A DNA stretch of 64,000 bases. It comes from Brachynemurus nebulosus (Eukaryota > Arthropoda > Insecta > Neuroptera > Myrmeleontidae). The stretch lies in the NCBI GenBank assembly GCA_035578155.1, contig JAPWDM010000001.1:83120561-83184560 (forward strand). Reading direction: 5' to 3'. This document shows, in pieces, positions 1 through 9,844 of this stretch. The position numbers and the translations under genes are program-made. Each line of letters starts with the position of its first letter. Position 1 is the first letter of the stretch. The notes below the pieces were generated by a model. The model made no database searches and had not been told where the DNA came from. It worked only from the letters and a program-made list of their open reading frames with translations.

Positions 1-342
1 AAACAGCCACAACGCGTTGTGGTTAACTCAAAAAGACCACAACGCGAAATTCGTGTCGTGGCTTTCATAAGATTTGACCACAACGCGACGTGGTCATTTA
101 AAAAAGCCACAACGCGTTTTAGACAGTTAGCTGATGCAATTGTGACACGACGGACAGATTGTTATTTGTCAACTAACGTATAGGATTCAGGATGTTAAAT
201 AATAAAAGCCTTTCATTAAATTTTTATTCATTTTGAATTCGTAATCTTTTATTAGTAAATATAACAAAATTATTTCTCATATAGGTACTAAATTGCAAAT
301 TAGTTATTTTTAAGCAATACATAGTCATGCATTAAAATCTGT

Positions 343-1425
343 TTAAGGGGGTATTCTAGTCTAGAAATTCGAAAAAATCAATTTTTCTTTTTTTCACATT
401 TTCAAAGTTTAGACCTTTAAGAATAAGCCTCTAAAAGGATTTACGGAAATTCGAATTATTTTCGGAGTTATGGTTATTTTTTCTTGTGTACTGTGTATCC
501 TTTCAATGTTAAATTCAAATTTTTAATATAAATTATTTGAAACTGCTTTTTTCGATACGGTTGACATGATATTTCAAGTTTTAATGCACCGATTTACTTG
601 AAATTTGGTACAGACCTTCTTAATACTATCAAAATTGGTCCGACGTAGGGGTTTTTAGAATTTCTTTTTTTTACTATTTTTAAAAAATTTTCGTAGTTGA
701 AAAAAAGGAGGCGAAAAATTGATTTTTTTTAAAAGGCCGCCATTTTGTGAAAAAATTTATTTTTTCTAATCGGCTACATCACATCAACTAGGAGACACTT
801 TTTTTTGAGTCCCCACTTTGCCGGCCCTACCGATTTCAGTTTTGAATTTTTTTTTAAATTTTTATACATTGTTATACTTTTCAAATATCAATAAAAACTG
901 TTAAAAAAATGGATACTAAAAATGTTTATTGTTTTTTTTTTTTTTTTTTTTAAATTAAAAATCACAAGATCGGCCGGGAATTGAACCCAGGATCTCCCGG
1001 TAACTAGCCAGGTATGCTCGCCATTACACAAACGATCCTGTGCTCGACAGCCGCCCGATACCGACAATCATTCAATCAGCTATGTGTATTGGTACTCTCT
1101 CTAATGCGAGAAACAGTTACAATTTTTCAATTTCAAATGTTATCGAGTGCTTGTGAAACATTACTACATATGACAAACTTTTGTTTGCATTTAAATACAC
1201 GCAGTATTCATATGTTCACCTATCGTTCAGCTAAACTGAAACTCTAACCACTCGATTTCCTTTGTTAGTATGACTAAAAACCACATGTAAGTTAAAAATC
1301 ACAAAGTGATTGAAAAAATTATCCGGATCGGCCGGGAATCGAACCCAGGATCTCCCCTTTTTTTATTACGCCCATAAAATCATCTCAAAATCGAGCTTTT
1401 AGTCTAGACTACAATACCCCTTTAA
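343..1425. mobile_element. Nested TTAA-flanked non-autonomous element
   Basis: TTAA at 343-346 and at 1422-1425 bracket inverted ends of the form GGGGTATTNTAGTCTAGA. TTAA target duplication is characteristic of piggyBac-like transposition. The interior is A/T-rich with no credible coding region, but holds two tRNA-like minus-strand stretches (966-1039 and the fragment 1323-1356). It sits inside the larger palindromic-end transposon, so it inserted later. Confidence 0.6.
966..1039 (-). pseudogene. tRNA-like sequence, probably a tRNA-derived pseudogene
   Basis: On the minus strand this folds towards a cloverleaf: seven-base acceptor arms (AGGATCG with CGATCTT, one G-U), a 4-bp D stem, an anticodon stem CCTGG/CCGGG with a loop that would present AGT, and a T arm with a good B box (GGTTCAATTCC). 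Defects: one extra C between T arm and acceptor, no base between D and anticodon stems, and T instead of a purine after the anticodon. The B-box half recurs at 1323-1356 without the remainder. This suggests a tRNA-derived module of the nested transposon rather than a working gene. Confidence 0.4.
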
Positions 1426-1809
1426 GCTGTAACAGACCAACAAACAACTACAAGCAACTTCACTTGACACCATCTTGATAACATCTTGATGTTATTACAA
1501 TGAGTTGGTTTTCGCGCCAAATTTTCATTTTAAAATTGTAGTTACGTATTTGATCTTTTTTTACAGAATTTATTCAAAATAAAAAGGCCACTTAGTTTAT
1601 ATACAAAAACAAAGCTTTTAGGATAGTTTTTTTTTCAATTTCAGTCAAGTACCCTATTTTATGAACTTCATCAGATTAACAAACAGTCGCGTTATAATTA
1701 AAATTTTTAAAATCAAACAATGGGCGATCCATTGTTTAATTTTATGAATTTCAGCATTGTAGTCATCAAAGAAAATGTAAATACAAAGTTCTGTTTTTAA
1801 AATTGCAAT

Positions 1810-2187
1810 TTAGAGCCACTGGGCAGTCTCAATAATTATTTTAAAAAATTTAAAAAGACAAAATGTCAAACAGTTCATCAGCCTTACAAAAATAACGAAT
1901 TTTTGAATCACAAATACTATTAGATCCATATAATCAATTTCCGTGTCACTTATTTTTAAAACATCATATCGTTTAAGATGACGATAATGTTTTGACGATA
2001 GGGGTTGATTACTTTTTTTGAGAAGCTGAGCCTCCTTTGTGTCTTGAAGTAACGTTTGGTACCGTTCGTTACTAATGAAAAAACTGCGATCGGTATTTAT
2101 CTTTATAAACTCATCCAATTCATCATAAAATACATTCTTTATATTAGCCATGATTAGAGTACTGATGTTTACATTTGGAAATAACAA
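1810..2187 (-). pseudogene. N-terminal fragment of a KRBA2/Ginger-like integrase-type transposase
   Basis: The 125-codon frame contains FFISNERYQTLLQD followed about 20 residues later by YRHLKRYDVLKI. That is the N-terminal signature of the KRAB-A-domain-containing-2-like (Ginger-type) transposase family, which precedes the zinc-binding and integrase domains. After this block the frame becomes hydrophobic and stops, so the HHCC finger and DDE core are missing. It reads as the remnant of the autonomous gene left in a deletion derivative. The likeliest start is the internal Met before ANIKNVFYDELDEF. Family assignment is from memory of the motif and was not searched. Confidence 0.5.
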
Positions 2188-2718
2188 TCAACAATGAATA
2201 CAAACTCAACGGTATTTGATTGCAATGCGCCAATTGACAAATAACAACCTGCCCGTTGTGTCACAATTGCATCAGCTAACGATCTAGAACGCGTTGTGGC
2301 TTTTTTAAATGACCACGTCGCGTTGTGGTCAAATCTTATAAAAGCCACGACGCGAATTTCGCGTTATGGTCTTTTTGAGTTAGCCACAACGCGTTGTGGC
2401 TGTTTTTATAAGTGCCACAACACGAATTTCGCGTTGTGACTGATTTTAAATAACCACAACGCGTTGTGGTCGATTTTTTCGCTCAATGAGCGATTTCGAT
2501 CTTTGAGCGTAACATACACATATCGAAAAAAAGATTTTAAGAACAATTATTTTAATTCATTAATTTTGCGACAAATAATATTTTGTAACTTAATTTTGGT
2601 AACATAATTAATAAATTATTTTTGGCTAGACTGACTTATTGACAATTGTAGCTAATCATTGTTATCCGTAAATTTGAAAATAATTGTATTCATTATAAAA
2701 GTGCAGTGACAAATATAT

Positions 2719-2725
2719 ACATAAC
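2719..2725 (+). repeat. Left target-site duplication of the 14-kb element (ACATAAC)
   Basis: ACATAAC directly precedes the terminal AGTGTCTAT, and the same 7 bases follow the inverted terminus at 16810-16816. A matching direct repeat outside inverted ends is evidence of integration as one unit. Polintons usually give 6 bp, so 7 bp is noteworthy. Confidence 0.75.
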
Positions 2726-2742
2726 AGTGTCTATGAAGCTAG

Positions 2743-4037
2743 CCCCGCCAAGTCATAACCCCGAGATCCCACTTAGGGTATATTTTTTTGCTATTTTTTT
2801 GCTAATTTTTTACCAATGAATTGATTTTTTTTGCCACAGCCGTTACTGAGATACAATGGCGGGGCTGACTTAAGTCTGAAGTCAGCCCCGCCACCCCTAT
2901 ATCTCCGGACCTGCTGCACCTATTCAAATGAAATTTACGGGATATTTTTTTGCTATTTTTTTACCACCGAATTGATTTTTTTGCCACAGCCGTTACCGCG
3001 ATACAATGGTGGGGCTGACTTATATCTGAAGTCAGCCCCGCCACCCCTATATCTCCGGACCTGCTGCACTTATTCAAATGAAATTTACGGGATAATTTTT
3101 TGCTATTTTTTTGCTAATTTTTTACCAACGAATTGATTTTTTTGCCACAGCCGTTACCGAGATACAATGGCGGGGCTGACTTAAGTCTGAAGTCAGCCCT
3201 GCCACCCCTATATCTCCGGACCTGCTGCACTTATTCAAATGAAATTTACGGGATATTTTTTTGCTATTTTTTTGCTATTTTGCTACCATTGAATTGATTT
3301 TTTTGCCACAGCCGTTACCGAGATACAATGGTGGGGCTGACTTATATCTGAAGTCAGCCTCGCCACCCCTATATCTCCGGACCTGCTGCACTTATTCAAA
3401 TGAAATTAAGGGGTATTTTTTTGCTATTTTTTTGCTATTTTTTTTACCACCGAATTGATTTTTTTGTCACAGCCATTACCGAGATACAATGGTGGGACTG
3501 ATTTATATCTGGAGTCAGCCCCGCCACTCCTATATCTCCGGACCTGCTGAACTTATTCAAATGAAATTTACGGGATATTTTTTTGCTATTTTTTTACCAA
3601 CTAATTAATTTTTTTGCCGCAGCCGTTACCGGGATACAATGACGAGGCTGACGTAAATCTGAAGTCAGCCCCGCCACTCCTATATCTCCGGATCTGTTGA
3701 ACTTATTCAAATGAAATTTACGGGATATTTTTTTGCTATTTGTTTACCAACGAACTGATTTTTTTGCCGCAGCCGTTACTGAGATACAATGGCGGGGCTG
3801 ACTTAACTGTGATGTCAGTCCCGCCACCAGTATATCTCCGAACCTGCTGCACTTCTTCAAATGAGATTTACCGGACATTTTTTTACTAATTTTTTTGCTA
3901 TTTTTTTGCCACAGTCGTTGCTGAGAAACAATGGTGCTGCTGACTTAAATCTGAAACCGGTGTAGCCACCACAATATCTCCTGATCTGTTGTACTATCTA
4001 AATGAAATTTGCGGGGTATTTTTTTACTAATTAGTTG
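2743..4037 (+). repeat. Subterminal tandem array, 150-161-bp units with an internal hairpin
   Basis: About eight units; the marker TTGCCACAGC recurs near 2831, 2981, 3142 and 3303, with variants near 3464 and 3616. Each unit has a strong dyad, GCGGGGCTGACTT facing AAGTCAGCCCCGC, then a block resembling ATATCTCCGGACCTGCTGCA and a T-rich spacer. Outer units (near 3900-4020) are the most diverged. Iterated hairpins at both ends of a linear element may serve as replication origin, packaging or end-protection signals. Apparent open frames here are translated repeats, not genes. Confidence 0.85.
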
Positions 4038-4049
4038 CTATTCTAAAAT

Positions 4050-4260
4050 AGTGAGTGTAATCATAATCTTAGGAATATCTTAAGAATATTTACAGCGTAG
4101 TAAGCGGATGAATATTTAAACACTTTTTTTAAACAGAAATAGGCAGGTTTATTACGTACGTAATAATCGTATTTCGACGCGTTCAATCAAAATTTAAAGT
4201 CTCTTTAGCTTCATCAGGCCAAAAAATTTGGTTCGTAACACAAACATGGATATGAATTAT
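4050..4260 (+). repeat. ~205-bp direct repeat, copy 1
   Basis: Starts near GTGAGTGTAATCATAATC and ends near ACAAACATGGATAT. It recurs in the same orientation at 4888-5095. The pair brackets the ubiquitin-protease-like frame and occurs only in the left arm. It could be a solo-LTR-like pair or the trace of a tandem duplication; no primer site or LTR termini were seen. Confidence 0.7.
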
Positions 4261-4277
4261 ACTAACGCATATTATAA

Positions 4278-4703
4278 ATGCATATATTACACAAACGCAT
4301 ATTATTAATGCTAATGACGTTAATGATTAAGTTTTACCTAGTTTTATTTGGTTTTATAGGTGATATGATCCTTTTCGAAATTTTTAACCAAAGTGAAGCA
4401 AATTTTGAATTTAAGCTATCAGAATTGCCAAAAACTTTGAGCAACCCGCTAAATGAGCAAGAAGAGTTGTTGCTCATTGGGGCAGTTGCATATCATGGTA
4501 TGGACGGTAGAAAACTGCCATGTGAAAATGAGAAATCATATGGAGCTTCTGGTCATTACACCGCTTTTGCATATCGAAGAGGTAACACCGGGTGGAAGGA
4601 ATTTGACGATAATGCCATCCATTTACTATATAGGTCTGAAATTCACCATATAGGTCTAAGAGCGTGCCTAGATTATTATTACATGTTAAAAATAGAAGAA
4701 TAA
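4278..4703 (+). CDS. USP/C19-type ubiquitin hydrolase-like fragment
   Basis: The 141-codon frame has the C-terminal half of a ubiquitin-specific protease fold: a beta-strand ending in VAYHG, then GASGHYTAFAYRR (the catalytic His box GHYTA) and GWKEFDDN, the usual W-x-x-FDD block with the supporting Asp/Asn. The N-terminal Cys box is absent, so it cannot be a complete USP; a C-terminal exon or a captured fragment is more likely. The first ~30 residues are hydrophobic and repeat-like, so the true start is uncertain. It lies only in the left arm, between two 205-bp direct repeats, and so was probably gained as cargo. If expressed it could bind ubiquitin, but this is inference. Confidence 0.5.
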   Translation: MHILHKRILLMLMTLMIKFYLVLFGFIGDMILFEIFNQSEANFEFKLSELPKTLSNPLNEQEELLLIGAVAYHGMDGRKLPCENEKSYGASGHYTAFAYRRGNTGWKEFDDNAIHLLYRSEIHHIGLRACLDYYYMLKIEE

Positions 4704-4887
4704 CTGTGTAACTTATAAGCTCTACCATTAAAATTTTTCTAAATTTATATGTATTTTTTTTTATTAAATAATTGAAATAAACCTCTTCCAATTCTCAATG
4801 AATTTAAAATTAATATATTTTACATCGCATTATATCAAATACGCAAGAAATAAATACTAATGCATTGTTTAAAAAATTGTTATAATA

Positions 4888-5095
4888 GTAAGTGTAATCA
4901 TAATCTTAGGAAGATCATAAGAACATTTACAGCATAATAAGCGGATGAATATTTGGAAACTTCTTTTTAACAGAAATAAGCAGGTTTATTATGTACGTGA
5001 TAAACGGATTTCGATGCGTTCAATCAAAATTTAAAGTCTCTTTAGCTTTATCTGGCTAAAAAATTTGGTTTGTAACACAAACATGGATATTAATT
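4888..5095 (+). repeat. ~205-bp direct repeat, copy 2
   Basis: Second copy of the 4050-4260 sequence, about 90% similar by eye. Downstream, 5096-5232 is left-arm-specific sequence with no recognised gene. Confidence 0.7.
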
Positions 5096-5639
5096 ACTTT
5101 AGAATGAATTCTACAGACTCAAGTTACGTTTCAAAGATATAGTTAATCCGCCATCTTCTGTTGCCCACCAAATTGAATTTAAAATGACGGCACATAAATA
5201 ATTGTATTCTACTTGTAACACCCTTTTATTTGATATCAGTAGATAGGCTATACGGGCACGAGCACACCGTAGAACCTCAATTTTCCGGACTACTTTTTTG
5301 ACCGTGTTAAGAACCGTGTAGTTTGGGGTCCTACTGTACCTAGTGTATGAATTGACCTTTGACCTGGCACGTACATGTATTAAAAAATTTGTTGTTGACA
5401 TTTGACCCCAACACTCGCTCATACTGTTAGCCTTGAAATTCGTAAGAGATGAGTCATCACCAGCAACAAAATTAATTTATGTTAACCCATTATGCACCAT
5501 CACAATTTACTTATAACAATTTCATTTTGTGTTAACCCATTATGCGCCGGCACTAATGTAATTTTTGAATGTGAACCTAACGCATGCGCAGATTGAATTT
5601 AAGTACACGACGCATGCGCAGACTAAATTTTAGGTTATA

Positions 5640-6160
5640 ACTTGATAGCTGGGGTACACTACCGCGTCAAAAATGTGGGGTTACCCTAACTCGGGGGTGG
5701 CCCCAAACTTTTGACACCGTACTGTACTTAAATTTTTGGTACACTGCCGTGTCAAAAGTGTGGCCCCCCAGGCCAAAAAGGTACCCTATCACTTTTTGAA
5801 GCGTACTGTACGTGCAAACCTTGACCCCAACACGCGCTTGCCTTAATTGCGCCATCTTAAACGAACTATCACGTCAAAAAATGTGGGGAATACCCTAACC
5901 CAGGAGTGGCCCCAAACTTTTGACGCCGTACTGTACTTAAATTTTTGGTACACTGCCGTGTCAAAAGTGCGGGCCCCCCTGAGTAAAAAGGTGTCCGATC
6001 ATTTGTTGAAGCGCACTGTACGTGCAAACCTTAACCCCAACACGCGCTTACCTTAATTGCGTCATTTTAAACGAACTACCAAGTCAAAAATGTGGGGAAT
6101 ACCCTAACCCAAGGGGAGGCCGCTAAATTTTGTGGGGGCACTGTACCAAGCGCTACCGCA
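5640..6160 (+). repeat. Inner tandem repeat, ~220-bp units (left arm)
   Basis: Roughly two and a half units containing GGTACACTGCCGTGTCAAAA, then CAAACCTTGACCCCAACACG, and CGAACTA(T/C)CA. The same array is inverted at 14240-14770. Just outside (5460-5630) are doublets ATTATGC(A/G)CC and GACGCATGCGCAGA. No coding sense; a repeat with possible regulatory or replication use. Confidence 0.7.
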
Positions 6161-7371
6161 AAACTAACTTTAGACTCCAGGGTCTAGATGTCTGACCGCT
6201 ACTGTACTGCCGGAAATTTGGGTGTCAACTGTAACTCAGGGGTTTTTTTGTATATTTAACCTTGGACAATTCCAGGAATTTTTATCAGTTTTAACATAAA
6301 CAAACAACCAATAATTAAATGTTTGTTTTAGCTGAATTATGATCGTAAGACTCATATAAGAAGTTTTTTTGGTATAAGAAAGATGACGTCATGGAATATT
6401 AATGAGTTAAAAAATTGTTTAGTAAAAAATATCACCCATTGTAGGCCTCAAGCAAGAAATTATTTTTATCAGTTTTAATACTTTAACATTTAACCTACAG
6501 TGACCAATTTTTTAGTTAACTAACAGAAGTTCTTGAAATTTTAACAAGTTACAAAAAATATTACTTCTTATGGTGCACAACATTTTTGAATTTGACTGTA
6601 GCACAAAACTGTTTCTATATCAAACGAAAATTATCTGAAATAATTCAGTATGTACATATGTATAGACTTTGTATATTAAAAATATTTTATGTATACACTC
6701 TGTATATTGAGAATAAGAAAGAAAATTTGTATATAATTTTAATTTTTATGAATACTAGTAAACGAATTGTATAGCCATTTATGAATAAGTATTAAATCTA
6801 ATTATAAAATATAAATATTGCAAAAAATTTGTTTAATCAGCAAAATCAATGTATATCATTTTAATACTGATACATATTCATATTAGGGTATAATAGTATT
6901 GTATTTAACATTTTTAAACAGAATAAAAGTTCAATTTTTGGTTTTAAATTACTATAAGTTAAACACGTCGCTTAATATAAAAAAGATAACAGCATTGAGT
7001 TTTACTAAATTTTTAAGTCTGTAAAATCAAAATTTTTTATTTACTAGACTAGAACATTTTGAATTTGCTACTCTATCATTAACATACAAATAATATCATG
7101 TATATATAACGGGTGTATATTTAGTATTTTTAGTAAATATTTTAGTATACAGGGTGTATCATGAAATATGCTTTTCAATTAGAACAATAAATTTCATAAG
7201 ATTTTTGTTAATACTCTTATAGGTTAACGAAAGAAACTTTTTGCTGTAAAAAATAGGGGAATGCATGGTAATAATTAAATAAAACGCACATATTTTTTTT
7301 TTTTTTTAATTTTATTTATAGAATATGTATACAAAAAATTAAATTGCTTAAATCTATATATTACTTAAAAT
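6161..7371. other. AT-rich gene-less stretch of the left arm
   Basis: Mirrored at 13197-14240. Holds poorly complex AT sequence with short repeats such as TGTATA and TTTTTATCAGTTTTA. A 62-codon frame (6586-6774) is identical in both arms, but this follows from arm identity; its composition (I/Y/K-rich) does not look like a gene. No RNA gene seen. Confidence 0.5.
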
Positions 7372-7857
7372 CTATTTATTTTCCATATAAAAATTTTTTA
7401 AAAGAATACAATTTTCTAATGAACAAATTTTATCTGAATGAAGCATACAGCGTCTTGAATAATATTCATCTCGCAGAATGAAAATCTTCGGTACATCAAA
7501 TATTTCTTCCAAATTCAAAATCCACGGCTGGTTTTCGGTACCATCAAACAAACTTGATATCCATTTCTTCTTTTCACCACCCTTGACGTATATAACATCA
7601 TACTTCTTTAATATAGGTTTCAATATGGTATGAAGTTTTTTGTATGGAATAAATCCATACGACCAAGGTATCCCATGCCAATTTCGGTAAAGCCAACTGG
7701 CTACTCGTTGATATTTCTTCGGCAACTCGTTGAAATCAAACGGTGCGTCGAATATAAGATGTAATATATCATCCGAATTTTCTGCAGCAATACCAACTTC
7801 TTTAAAATAAAATTCGTTGTTAGCTCCTTGATAGCCTTGTATGTCAAGAAACGCCAT
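7372..7857 (-). CDS. Exonuclease-like (RNase H-fold-related) protein, left-arm copy
   Basis: 161 aa. The N-terminus LDIQGYQGANNEFYFKEVG resembles the first strand and acidic motif of DnaQ-like/RNase H-fold exonuclease relatives. Mid-protein HGIPWSYGFIPY, then VIYVKGGEKKKW, and a C-terminal C-x4-H...C pair that may bind metal. A related, broken copy lies inside the Polinton at 45408-45690, with the same order of motifs (KEL(S/G)I, WL...H, YVKG.E). The start is set by an ATG preceded by a TATA box and a TCAGT initiator. The last ~12 codons differ from the right-arm copy because of a local indel near 7291-7408. The acidic motif is D-x-Q rather than D-x-E, so catalytic activity is doubtful. Confidence 0.65.
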   Translation of the reverse strand: MAFLDIQGYQGANNEFYFKEVGIAAENSDDILHLIFDAPFDFNELPKKYQRVASWLYRNWHGIPWSYGFIPYKKLHTILKPILKKYDVIYVKGGEKKKWISSLFDGTENQPWILNLEEIFDVPKIFILRDEYYSRRCMLHSDKICSLENCILLKNFYMENK

Positions 7858-8020
7858 TTTTTACCGCCACCGTAGAACTGAAATTATTCACACAATCCAC
7901 AACTTTATATAGAATAATTAAAAGTGGTGGGGGTAGTTAGTTAATTTGTGGAACGTATTCGAAAATGGCTATTAATAGCTATTGCTAGTTTATCATCAAA
8001 TTACAAACTGTTAATAATAT

Positions 8021-8197
8021 TTAGCACATTTGTGAGTACCAGGTTCTTTTCACTTTAAGACCTAATGATTTAAGGAATGCTAAATTTTCAGGTGAAATGT
8101 GTTGTTGCTCAAAAGTTTTACGTTTAATGATCTTAGGTTTCGAAAGTCCTTTGCTAGGTTCTCTAGCGGTGGACGGCGCTGAATTGTAAATTAACAT
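8021..8197 (-). CDS. 58-aa small basic protein, left-arm copy
   Basis: Unrecognised. Reads from the only ATG downstream of a TATA-like GGGTATAAAATAG (mirror of 12219-12231). Basic mid-section (KPKIIKRKTFEQQH) followed by a helix-like ISPENLAFLKSLGLKV. The right-arm copy at 12338-12514 differs only in the final residue (Cys here, Tyr there). Conservation of both copies is compatible with function, but arm identity alone could explain it. Position next to the exonuclease-like gene, same direction. Confidence 0.5.
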   Translation of the reverse strand: MLIYNSAPSTAREPSKGLSKPKIIKRKTFEQQHISPENLAFLKSLGLKVKRTWYSQMC

Positions 8198-8377
8198 GGT
8201 TCCAAAATGTAATTGTTTTACCACGAAAGTATAATTTTCAACGAAAGAGATGTTAACTCTTTGACAACCACCGGTAAATAGATAATATTTTATGTAAGTT
8301 CAACTATTTTATACCCTTCAACCATGATAAGGTGTATAAGCTTGAGTATAACTCAGCAAATTATATAGCGGTGGTGA

Positions 8378-8582
8378 CGTAACACACAAATGCGGTGGCT
8401 GTGTTGCGTTTGTGGCGGTGGCGGTGTTTGTGTGGCGGTTGTGTGGTGGTGGCGGTGGTGTTTGTGTGGCGGTGGCGGTGGTGTTTGTGTGGTGGCGGCG
8501 GTGGTGTTTGTGTGGCGGTGGTGGTATTTGTATGGTGGTTTCGTTGGTTGTGTGGTGGTTGTGGGGGTGGCGGGGTAGCAGC
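8378..8582 (+). repeat. GGT/GGC-type triplet tract, left arm
   Basis: Dense GGTGGCGGTGGTGTTTGTGT-type repeats, G-rich on the plus strand. Mirrored C-rich at 11951-12165. It lies upstream of the 58-aa gene (minus strand) and of the central Cys-rich genes (plus strand). Long open frames in all phases are repeat artefacts. G-quadruplex potential is inferred from the runs. Confidence 0.8.
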
Positions 8583-8797
8583 GGTGTTTGCGGCTGACGT
8601 GCACAACTTTATCATTAATTCAATCGAAGCAGCAATTTACTGTAGACAATAAATCGGTGGTGACATCTCGCGGTGTTTGTTGAACGCAATATCTAAATTA
8701 ATCAATCTGGTGACGTTCCTCTTCCCTGCTCTTATGCTGGAAGATTATTAGATATCGATTTTAGATAAAATATTGGAAAATTTCGGTTACAAAATAC

Positions 8798-8835
8798 TAT
8801 AAATACAACTGAAGTACTAACCGGATGTCACTTGT
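8798..8835 (+). promoter_or_regulatory. TATA promoter of Cys-rich gene 1
   Basis: ACTATAAATACAACTGAA (near 8798) followed about 26 bases on by CCGGATGTCACTTGTTGGTT, a possible initiator, then ATG at 8871. The same arrangement is repeated before the second copy near 9265-9305, so the promoter was duplicated with its gene. CCGGATGTCA also occurs near 10721, before the C2H2 gene. Confidence 0.55.
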
Positions 8836-8870
8836 TGGTTAAGTTCCAGAAGGTAAACAACAACAGCAAC

Positions 8871-9059
8871 ATGCCGATTTGTGGTATTTGTAAATTTCAA
8901 CCGTCACAGTGTAAGTGTGCCTTCTACGAGTACTGTGATAGGTGTCGAAATGAAAAACGAATTTGCATGTGTTGTAAACGATGTATGATGCCATTTCCAA
9001 ACTGTGTTTGCAATTATATAAACTGTGCCAAATGTAAAAGCCGCTGCAATTGCAAATAA
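8871..9059 (+). CDS. Small Cys-rich zinc-binding-like protein, copy 1
   Basis: 62 aa from ATG 8871. About 16 cysteines in C-x2-C, C-x-C and CC pairs (CGICKF, CKC, CDRC, CMCCKRC, CVC, CAKCKSRCNC), with basic residues between. This suggests a compact metal-binding module, perhaps nucleic-acid or protein binding; no family recognised. It has a TATA promoter and a duplicated neighbour at 9338. After the stop sits an inverted motif TTGACCAATTCCAC (9099) facing GTGGAATTGGTCAA (9193). Confidence 0.6.
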   Translation: MPICGICKFQPSQCKCAFYEYCDRCRNEKRICMCCKRCMMPFPNCVCNYINCAKCKSRCNCK

Positions 9060-9337
9060 TTTAGTAAAATCAATCATCTGATTGCCACATAATACATATT
9101 GACCAATTCCACGGTTGCTCAAACCAACGTAAACATTTATTTATAACGCAATGACCAGCGATGTAATGAGGCATAATGGATATTTTGTGTAACAGTGGAA
9201 TTGGTCAATATCGATTAAATATCGATTTTTTATAAAATATTGGATTATTTGGTTTCAGTCAAAATACTATAAATACAACTGAATTATTAACCGGATGTCA
9301 TTTGTTGGTTAAGTTCCAGAAAGTAAACAAAAACAAC

Positions 9338-9526
9338 ATGCCGATTTGTGGTATTTGTAAATTTCAACCACCACAGTGTAAGTGTTCCTTCCCCGAGTAT
9401 TGTGATAGGTGTCGAAACGAAAAACGAATTTGCATGTGTTGTAAACGATGTATGATGCCATTTCCAAACTGTGTTTGCAATTATGTAAACTGTACCACAT
9501 GTAAAAGCCGCTGCAATTGCGAATAA
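9338..9526 (+). CDS. Small Cys-rich zinc-binding-like protein, copy 2
   Basis: 62 aa; tandem duplicate of the gene at 8871 with all cysteines kept and a handful of changes elsewhere (for example CAFYEY to CSFPEY, CAKCK to CTTCK). Retention of the Cys pattern while other residues changed points to selection. Promoter (TATA near 9265) and 3' inverted motif (9565 and 9641) are duplicated too. Confidence 0.6.
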   Translation: MPICGICKFQPPQCKCSFPEYCDRCRNEKRICMCCKRCMMPFPNCVCNYVNCTTCKSRCNCE

Positions 9527-9844
9527 TTTAGTAAAATCAATCACCTGATTGCCACATCATAAGTATTGACCAATTCCACGGTTGTTAAAACAAACATTAT
9601 CATTTATTTAGTAATGAGGTATAACGTATATTTTGAGTAACAGTGGAATTGACCAATAGCTATTAATCAGTATTAAAGTTTTTGTTGAATACTCAAAATA
9701 TACATTATACCTCATTATTAAATAAATGTTAATGTTTATTTGATATTTTCCATTGGTTGTGGTGTATAAACACTGATCATATGAAGGTGTGGTTGCTTTA
9801 GAGTAACTTAATTTGTAGCTGTGTGGGAATACACATATCGGTGG

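Larger units (their letters stand above)
1..2480. mobile_element. DNA transposon with palindromic termini, KRBA2/Ginger-like relic; left end outside the window
   Basis: The first ~165 bases reappear in inverted orientation at about 2236-2405, so two long terminal inverted repeats enclose about 2.1 kb. The termini are built from a reiterated 16-bp perfect palindrome CCACAACGCGTTGTGG (7-22, 2384-2399, 2454-2469) with half-site variants, which could be transposase binding sites. The repeats continue to about 2480, so the true left end probably lies before base 1. Inside are a KRBA2-like relic (1810-2187, minus) and a nested TTAA-flanked element (343-1425). Placement in the Ginger/KRBA2 group rests only on the protein relic. 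Confidence 0.65.
2726..8703. repeat. Left arm of the giant inverted repeat
   Basis: The arm matches the reverse complement of 11834-16809 in two blocks: outer 2726-4037 with 15461-16809, and inner 5233-8703 with 11834-15187. The inner block looks nearly identical by eye; for example a 62-codon and a 69-codon frame translate identically in both arms. The outer array has diverged. The segment 4038-5232 exists only in this arm. Confidence 0.85.

Noticed and set aside
2831..3458. Frames of 65-101 codons with repeated PQPLPRYNGGAD
   Set aside because: They are the tandem array read in one phase and do not continue between units of different length.
2743..4037. CRISPR array
   Set aside because: Units of 150-161 bp repeat as a whole with no unique spacers, in a eukaryotic context.
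4474..4791. 105-codon minus-strand frame
   Set aside because: Antisense shadow of the USP-like frame.
5111..5422. 103-codon minus-strand frame starting MSECWGQMS
   Set aside because: In the right arm the same frame runs on different sequence at its end and has no promoter or domain.
6586..6774. 62-codon frame identical in both arms
   Set aside because: Identity is explained by the inverted repeat; composition and repeats speak against coding.
8361..8652. Overlapping open frames of 60-85 codons on both strands
   Set aside because: All are translations of the GGT/GGC triplet tract; open in every phase because the repeat lacks stop codons.
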